This document shows positions 22,512 to 27,106 of a stretch of DNA of 27,106 nt, in pieces; positions within the stretch are counted from its first letter, which is position 1; each line of letters opens with the position of its first letter. The notes below the pieces were generated by a model, which did not search any database, had not been told where the DNA came from, and saw only the letters and a program-made list of their open reading frames with translations. This stretch comes from Rhodanobacteraceae bacterium (GTDB lineage Bacteria; Pseudomonadota; Gammaproteobacteria; Xanthomonadales; SZUA-5): contig JADKFD010000039.1 in assembly GCA_016717705.1 (NCBI GenBank), positions 1-27,106 of the forward strand. Reading direction: 5' to 3'. A program made the position numbers and the translations under genes.

Positions 22512-23306
22512 CTACCGGTCATCCGCCTTTGACACCACGCCAAGCCCGAAAAACTCGCGCAGCCACTGATTGCCGCCGGCCGGCCAGATGTGACCGGCGT
22601 TGTAGACGCCAAACACCAGCGGCGCGCCGCCGGCCTTGGGCGCGAGCAGCTTGCAGCAGTCCAGGTAATCGGTCGCGCGCTGCTCGCTCAGATTGTGGCG
22701 CGACAGCGCTTCGACGGTCTTCGCCCAGTCGCCCTGGTACTTGGGGTCTTCGCGCCGTCCGAACAGGTACATGAAGGGCTTCGGCGGCGCGTCGCTGGCG
22801 TATTCGGGCTGCAGCGCGCCGATCGCGGCAAACGCCGCGAACTGGGCGTTGCGCTGCGCATTGAGCAGGAACACGAAATGCCCGCCGTTGGAAAAGCCGG
22901 CGGCGAAAGTGTGCTCCGGCGCGGTCTGGTAACGCTCGCCCAACTCGGCGAGCAGCTGATCGGTCAGCTTGAGATCGCGATCGTCGTAGGTGCCGGCCTT
23001 GTATTGCCAGCCGCGCATCGGCGGCGTGGTGTCGATGGTCTCGCCGCGCGGATAGGCGACGATCACGTCCGGCCAGTCCTGGTGCAGCTTCACCGCATTG
23101 GCAAAGGCGACGCTGTCATCGCCGCGCCCGTGGTAGACGATCGCCAGTGGCGTGGTTCCGGAAGCGGGCTGATCCGGCGCGTACACCAGCACCTTGCGCT
23201 GCATGCCGTCGATGTCGAATTGCAGCGTGAAGCGTTTGGCGTCGGCTGGACTCCCCAGCAAAAAGGACAACAGGAGGATGCCCGAAGCTCGTGTGAGTGC
23301 GTGCAC
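22512..23306 (-). CDS. Secreted PHB-depolymerase/LpqC-like esterase
   Basis: Alpha/beta-hydrolase of about 264 residues with a signal peptide (ASGILLLSFLLGSPADA). Family features: PLAIVYHGRGDDSVAF (oxyanion region), VIVAYPRGETIDTTPPMRGW, the nucleophile elbow AAGFSNGGHFVF with its Ser, and YNAGHIWPAGGNQWLREFF with the catalytic His near the C-terminus. The MRGWQY...DDRDL layout is typical of the esterase/PHB-depolymerase (LpqC) group, which also includes feruloyl and acetylxylan esterases. A Cys-Cys pair (DYLDCCKLL) is present. GTG 23306 is taken as start because the signal peptide follows; the ATG at 23363 lies inside a repeat element. Substrate unproven. Confidence 0.78.
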   Translation of the reverse strand: MHALTRASGILLLSFLLGSPADAKRFTLQFDIDGMQRKVLVYAPDQPASGTTPLAIVYHGRGDDSVAFANAVKLHQDWPDVIVAYPRGETIDTTPPMRGWQYKAGTYDDRDLKLTDQLLAELGERYQTAPEHTFAAGFSNGGHFVFLLNAQRNAQFAAFAAIGALQPEYASDAPPKPFMYLFGRREDPKYQGDWAKTVEALSRHNLSEQRATDYLDCCKLLAPKAGGAPLVFGVYNAGHIWPAGGNQWLREFFGLGVVSKADDR

Positions 23307-23326
23307 TGTGATTCGTCCGCTGGGTA

Positions 23327-23401
23327 GTAGGTCATGTTGCCTGCGCAGCAGGCTACGTGACAAAGGTGCAAGTCACGGCCCGCTGCGCGGCCAACGTGAC
23401 C
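23327..23401. repeat. Palindromic repeat doublet (GTAGGTCACGTTG family), copy 1
   Basis: First palindrome GTAGGTCATGTTGCCTGC... to GGCTACGTGAC (23327-23361), second GTCACGGCCCGC...GGCCAACGTGACC (23372-23401). The same ordered pair occurs at 25562-25647, so the two copies bracket the 702-residue secreted protein gene. Confidence 0.78.
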
Positions 23402-23417
23402 TGCCTTCGCATGATCA

Positions 23418-25526
23418 TCACGGCGCCTGCGCCACCACCGACACCTGCACCCGATTGCTCGCCCCCTGCAGATCGCGCAACAGGGTGATCCACAGCTCGT
23501 TGCTGTCGCCGCGCAGCGAGGGCAGGTAGTCGGCGTCCTGCACCAGCAACTGGCCGTTGTAGCGCACGCTGGCGGGCAGCGGGCCGGTCCAGTTGCTGAC
23601 GATCAGCAACGGTCGCTTGAGCATGCCGGCGGCAACTGACAGATTGGCATCGAGCTGGTTGCCGGCTGCGTCGAAGGCCCAGGCGGCGCGCACGTGGTTC
23701 CAGCCCGCCGGCGCGTAGGTCAGGTTGTCGGGTCGATTGACACCGGCCGGGCCGCTCGTGCGCACGCTGCCGATCAAGGTGCTCGCCGTGGTGGTCTGCA
23801 CCGTCTCGACCTCGCTCACCTGCGCCGCGACCGGATCCAGCGAGTGGCGGTCGAGCACAATGAAGGTCGAATAGCTCTTGCGCGGCCAGCCGTTCGCCGT
23901 GGTGTTGGCCAGCGGGCCGCCCCAGAAGGCGCTGCCGTGGGTGAAGTAGTTCTGCTGGCCGAGCCAGCCGAAGTTGGCGCCCCAGGCCAGGCGCGTGTTG
24001 TTGGTGGCGCCACCGCCGCCGAGCGAGTAGTTGATCGACTGGTACGGCCAGTTGAAATCGCAGGGCATGCGGTAGTTGTTGCCGAACACGGTGCAGGCCA
24101 GGCCGCCGGCGCTGGTGGTGTTCCAGCGATTGGTGCCGAAATAGCCGCCGGCATCCTGCTGCACGATGGTCTGCGTCTGCACCGTGCCCATGGTGGCATC
24201 GACCGCGGTGGTCCACAGCTTCACGTAGGGCACCGTGTTCGCGACGTTCCAGGTCCAGTCGCTGCCAAGCGTCACCGGGGACGTGGTCGAGGCGAACTTG
24301 TAGCGGTCGCCCCAGCCGACCCCGGCGATCAGGCTGTGGGCGCCGGCGGTGGCGGCGCCATCGAACAGCATCTCGCCATAGGGCGCACGCGTGTCGTCTT
24401 CGAGCGCGTCGACCGGCACCGCATTGGGCAGCGCGCCGGTCAGATCCCAGGTCATCGACCACAGTGGATTGGAGCGCCCGTTGGCGATCACCCATTCGAC
24501 CGTCACCGGCACCTGGTACTGGGTGTTGGGCGGATTGGCGCCGGTGCGCGAGTAGCGCGGATAGCGCTGGGTGAAGCGCAGGATGGCGTGGTGGCGACCG
24601 GCGAAGATGCTGCTGAACTGGCCGCTGAAGCCATGGCCGAGCGGCGAATCATCGGCGCCGATGCCGCTGGTGCCCTCGTTGCGATGGCTGACGATGTAGC
24701 CGAAGCCACCGGCAAAGCTGCCGGTCTGGCGCACGATGCGGGTGCCGCCGGGCACCTCATAGCGGTACTCCCAGAGTTCGCCGCCGCGCTGGCCCTGCGG
24801 ACCGACCTGACCGTCGTTGCGCGCCAGCGCCGCCACGCGCGGCTGGTTGAGCGCATCGCGCCAGGTGTAGCGCTCGGTCTGCATGCCGCCGACCGCGACA
24901 TTCGGCTCGATCAGCAGCAGCGGCACGCTGGGCGCCACGACGGCATTCTCGAAGCCGTTGGCGAAGATGGCGTTGCCGCCAGGGCCGGCCGGCGGCTCCA
25001 GGCTGACCGTGTCGACATACATGACCGGTTGCGACCCGGCGACATCGGATTGCAGGTCGATGCGATCGTAGCTGCCGTTGACGCTGAGCGGCGGCTGGGT
25101 CAGGTTGACCAGCACCTCGCGCCACTGGCCGGCGACGATGGCGCCGCCGCTGATGTAACTGTCGAGTTCGGCATTCGCCAGCGGCGTGCTGTTGCCGCCA
25201 GGGTCGGTGGTCTGGATGTAGATGCGTAATTGCTGGCCGCCGCCGGCGCCGCCGTGGACGAAGAAACGCACGATCGGATGGGTTGCGGTGTTGTAGTCGG
25301 TGCCGACATTGGCCATGCCGATGGCGTTGAAGTTGTTGCCGGTGAAGGCGATCGACGCCGCACCGGCCTGGGTCGGGGCGGCGTTGGCGAAGTCCGGCGC
25401 GGGTGCGCCGAAGGAGAAGTTCTGGAAGCCGTTCTGCAGGCTGTCGCTGTAGACGGCGACCGATTGCGCGGTCGCCGGACCAGCAAACGCCACCAGCAAC
25501 ACGGATGCCACGATCCACTTGCGCAT
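23418..25526 (-). CDS. Large secreted protein of unknown function with IFANGFE motif
   Basis: 702 residues. A signal peptide (MRKWIVASVLLVAFAGPATA) leads to an N-terminal beta-rich module (about 22-180) resembling a carbohydrate-binding or galactose-binding jelly roll (FVHGGAGGGQQLRIYIQTTD, GQWREVLVNL, YDRIDLQSD, VMYVDTVSLE). A short linker then holds IFANGFE (187-193). The large remainder (about 205-700) is rich in Trp, Tyr, Gly and Asn, with stretches such as RGGELWEYRYEVPGGTRIVR, YPRYSRTGANPPNTQYQVPV and YSLGGGGATNNTRLAWGANF. I recognise no enzyme family or catalytic motif. A GGGAG site precedes ATG 25526. It is possibly a polysaccharide-acting or adhesive exoprotein. It is a single gene bracketed by two repeat doublets. 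Confidence 0.82.
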   Translation of the reverse strand: MRKWIVASVLLVAFAGPATAQSVAVYSDSLQNGFQNFSFGAPAPDFANAAPTQAGAASIAFTGNNFNAIGMANVGTDYNTATHPIVRFFVHGGAGGGQQLRIYIQTTDPGGNSTPLANAELDSYISGGAIVAGQWREVLVNLTQPPLSVNGSYDRIDLQSDVAGSQPVMYVDTVSLEPPAGPGGNAIFANGFENAVVAPSVPLLLIEPNVAVGGMQTERYTWRDALNQPRVAALARNDGQVGPQGQRGGELWEYRYEVPGGTRIVRQTGSFAGGFGYIVSHRNEGTSGIGADDSPLGHGFSGQFSSIFAGRHHAILRFTQRYPRYSRTGANPPNTQYQVPVTVEWVIANGRSNPLWSMTWDLTGALPNAVPVDALEDDTRAPYGEMLFDGAATAGAHSLIAGVGWGDRYKFASTTSPVTLGSDWTWNVANTVPYVKLWTTAVDATMGTVQTQTIVQQDAGGYFGTNRWNTTSAGGLACTVFGNNYRMPCDFNWPYQSINYSLGGGGATNNTRLAWGANFGWLGQQNYFTHGSAFWGGPLANTTANGWPRKSYSTFIVLDRHSLDPVAAQVSEVETVQTTTASTLIGSVRTSGPAGVNRPDNLTYAPAGWNHVRAAWAFDAAGNQLDANLSVAAGMLKRPLLIVSNWTGPLPASVRYNGQLLVQDADYLPSLRGDSNELWITLLRDLQGASNRVQVSVVAQAP

Positions 25527-25561
25527 GACGCTTGCTCCCAGTGCAAAAACCATCGACCGGC

Positions 25562-25647
25562 GTAGGTCACGTTGCCCGCAGAGCGGGCTACGTGACACTT
25601 GCGATACCACGTCACGTAGGCCGAAAAGCACGGCCAACGTGACCTAC
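25562..25647. repeat. Palindromic repeat doublet (GTAGGTCACGTTG family), copy 2
   Basis: GTAGGTCACGTTGCCCGC...GCGGGCTACGTGAC (25562-25596) followed by GTCACGTAGGCCG...CGGCCAACGTGACCTAC (25611-25647). Both units are clear hairpins. They match copy 1 at 23327-23401 in order and orientation. Confidence 0.82.
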
Positions 25648-25719
25648 GCTCACCGCACGCCACGCGCCGCGCCACAGAATGACAGGTCGGCGTCAATTGT
25701 GGGTCGCCGCAGGTCTGCT

Positions 25720-27069
25720 TCAGCCGTCGGCGGCGATCTCCCGTGCCGCGCGCAGACCGGTCAGGTAGGCGCCATGGGTCGTCGCGAAGTACTTGCGGCT
25801 GGTCGCCTCACCGGCAAAGTACACGCGGCCGTCGATGCTGGCCGCCAGCTCTTCGCGGACTTTCGGGTCGGCGCCGACGGCGTTGAATGAATACGAGCCC
25901 AGCGCGAAGGGATCGGATGCCCAGCGCGTGATCTGCTGACCGAGCGGATCGGGACTGTCGTTTCCGTAAATTCCGCGCAGCGCGCGCATGGCGCCGGCCA
26001 CGATCTCGGCATCGCTCGACGACTCGATCTGCCGCCCGAAGTCGGCGGCATTGAATCCGAGCAGCACCGGCTTGCCGGTCGCGCGCGCGAAGCTCACCCA
26101 TTCGGTCCACTCGCCGCGACGCTCGGGCACGCGCTCGATCCAGTCGACTTCCTTGGGCCAGAAAGTGTGCGGGAAGCGCAGGAAGCACTTGTTGAGCACG
26201 CCCATGCGCAGCGCCTCGATGGCGCGACGCTTGGGCGCCGGCAGGCGTGGCGAGAACTCGATCGCGCCGGACTTGAGCACGCCGAGCGGTACGCTGACGA
26301 TGACGCGGTCGGCGCGCAGGGTCTGTTTTTCCGTGGCGACGCGTACTCCGGCATCGTCCCAGGCGATGCGCTGAACCACCTGGCCGAGACGGATGGGCAA
26401 GCCCTGGGCCAGATGCTCCGGTATCGCGCCGAAACCATCCGGAAAGATGATGTCGTCGCCGTCGAAGCTGCCGTCGTCGTCCCACCACCAGCTCGACATT
26501 TCGCGTGTGCTGCCGGCGTACTCATGTTCGTAGATGCTGTTGAGCAACAGCTCGGCCAGGCTGCGGTCGCTGGCGCTGAGCGAATCCCAGTCGAGGCCGG
26601 CTTCAGCCGCGACCTGCAGTGACTGGTCGGTCTCACCTCGCTGCGCTGCGGCGAGTACGCTTTCGATGCGCTGGCGCAGTTGCTCGATGCGGCGCTCTTC
26701 GGCCGCGCTGAAGGGCTTGCCCGAGCGCCCATAGCCGATGCTCTTGTCATAGCTGGTCGCCACCGTGCGCAGGCCGATCTCGCGCGTCAGTTTGCCCAGC
26801 GGACTTTCGAAAAAGCCGTTGATCCAGCTGGCGCCCAGGTCCATCGGCGCGTCCTTCCAGGCGCGGCTGGTGTGGATGCGCCCGCCGATGCGCTCGCGCG
26901 CTTCGAGCACCTCCACCGCATGCCCGGCGCGCTGCAACGCGTGCGCCGCCGCCAGCCCGGCAATGCCGGCGCCGATGACCAGGATCTTCTGCGGTCGCGA
27001 GGCCTGCGCCAAAGGCAGGCGGCTGGCCAGCAGCAGTCCGATGAGCTTCAGCCATGCGCGTCGTTGCAT
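25720..27069 (-). CDS. Tat-exported flavin monoamine/polyamine oxidase family protein
   Basis: 449-residue FAD-dependent amine oxidase. The N-terminus MQRRAWLKLIGLLLASRLPL is a twin-arginine signal (RRAWLK plus hydrophobic core), consistent with export of a folded flavoprotein. The dinucleotide-binding motif is VIGAGIAGLAAAHAL (31-45), followed by VLEARERIGGRIHT, the GG doublet typical of the family. DLGASWINGFFESPL and a C-terminal FAD-contact region VYFAGEATSRKYFATTHGAYLTG close the fold. Overall it is most like polyamine oxidases and lysine-specific-demethylase-type amine oxidases. It would oxidise an amine to aldehyde plus H2O2 in the periplasm; the amine is unknown. ATG 27069 has an AAGGCGG site. 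Confidence 0.9.
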   Translation of the reverse strand: MQRRAWLKLIGLLLASRLPLAQASRPQKILVIGAGIAGLAAAHALQRAGHAVEVLEARERIGGRIHTSRAWKDAPMDLGASWINGFFESPLGKLTREIGLRTVATSYDKSIGYGRSGKPFSAAEERRIEQLRQRIESVLAAAQRGETDQSLQVAAEAGLDWDSLSASDRSLAELLLNSIYEHEYAGSTREMSSWWWDDDGSFDGDDIIFPDGFGAIPEHLAQGLPIRLGQVVQRIAWDDAGVRVATEKQTLRADRVIVSVPLGVLKSGAIEFSPRLPAPKRRAIEALRMGVLNKCFLRFPHTFWPKEVDWIERVPERRGEWTEWVSFARATGKPVLLGFNAADFGRQIESSSDAEIVAGAMRALRGIYGNDSPDPLGQQITRWASDPFALGSYSFNAVGADPKVREELAASIDGRVYFAGEATSRKYFATTHGAYLTGLRAAREIAADG

Positions 27070-27106
27070 GCCACCGCCTTTGCCGGAGACCGATCTCCGA
27101 GGCACG

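Noticed and set aside
23694..25229. 511-codon plus-strand frame
   Set aside because: Antisense to the secreted 702-residue protein, whose frame has a signal peptide and ribosome site; the shadow has neither.

Overview
The window looks like chromosomal DNA from a high-GC gammaproteobacterium. The palindromic repeats (GTAGGAGCGACG... and GTGGGAGCGGG... types), an 'IFANGFE' motif in a secreted protein, an IPTL-CTERM-like tail and the overall gene set suggest Lysobacterales/Xanthomonadales, perhaps near Dokdonella/Rhodanobacteraceae. That placement is inference; no rRNA, tRNA or CRISPR array was seen.

Left part (1-2.6 kb): the 5' two-thirds of a Ca2+/H+ antiporter (cax), a repeat-rich gap, and a badly frameshifted IS110-family transposase. 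Acyl-metabolism block (2.6-10 kb): a leftward operon bdhA-scoA-scoB (3-hydroxybutyrate dehydrogenase plus 3-oxoacid CoA-transferase; scoA frameshifted) lies back-to-back with a rightward operon. The rightward operon holds a DUF3141 protein with a PhaC-like Cys-Asp-His triad, a phosphate acyltransferase, an acetate/acyl kinase and a 28-codon stump of fabI. Together they could interconvert hydroxyacyl/acyl-CoA, acyl-phosphate and ATP. The 665-nt gap between the operons holds a perfect TATAAT box and a strong terminator-like hairpin, possibly a small RNA or leader.

Middle (10-14.7 kb): a BASS-type transporter with a compensated double frameshift, a 191-bp tandem repeat between convergent genes, an uncharacterised polytopic membrane protein, a VIT1/CCC1-like membrane protein immediately followed by an EAL c-di-GMP phosphodiesterase, and a gene-free 510 nt with two strong hairpins. 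Right part (14.7-27.1 kb): mostly envelope and secreted proteins. These are a PlpD-like patatin autotransporter (type Vd), a SYLF-domain protein, a degenerate MBL-fold-like protein, a DUF3313 protein (frameshifted), an IPTL-CTERM-like protein, an EF-hand protein, a DUF3011 protein (frameshifted), SixA, a PHB-depolymerase-like esterase, a 702-residue orphan secreted protein bracketed by two copies of a palindromic repeat doublet, and a Tat-exported flavin amine oxidase.

Themes: (1) 3-hydroxybutyrate/acyl-CoA/acyl-phosphate metabolism around an uncharacterised PhaC-like enzyme; (2) at least four distinct interspersed repeat families filling intergenic gaps; (3) single-base frameshifts in several otherwise well-conserved genes, which may be assembly indels rather than biology.
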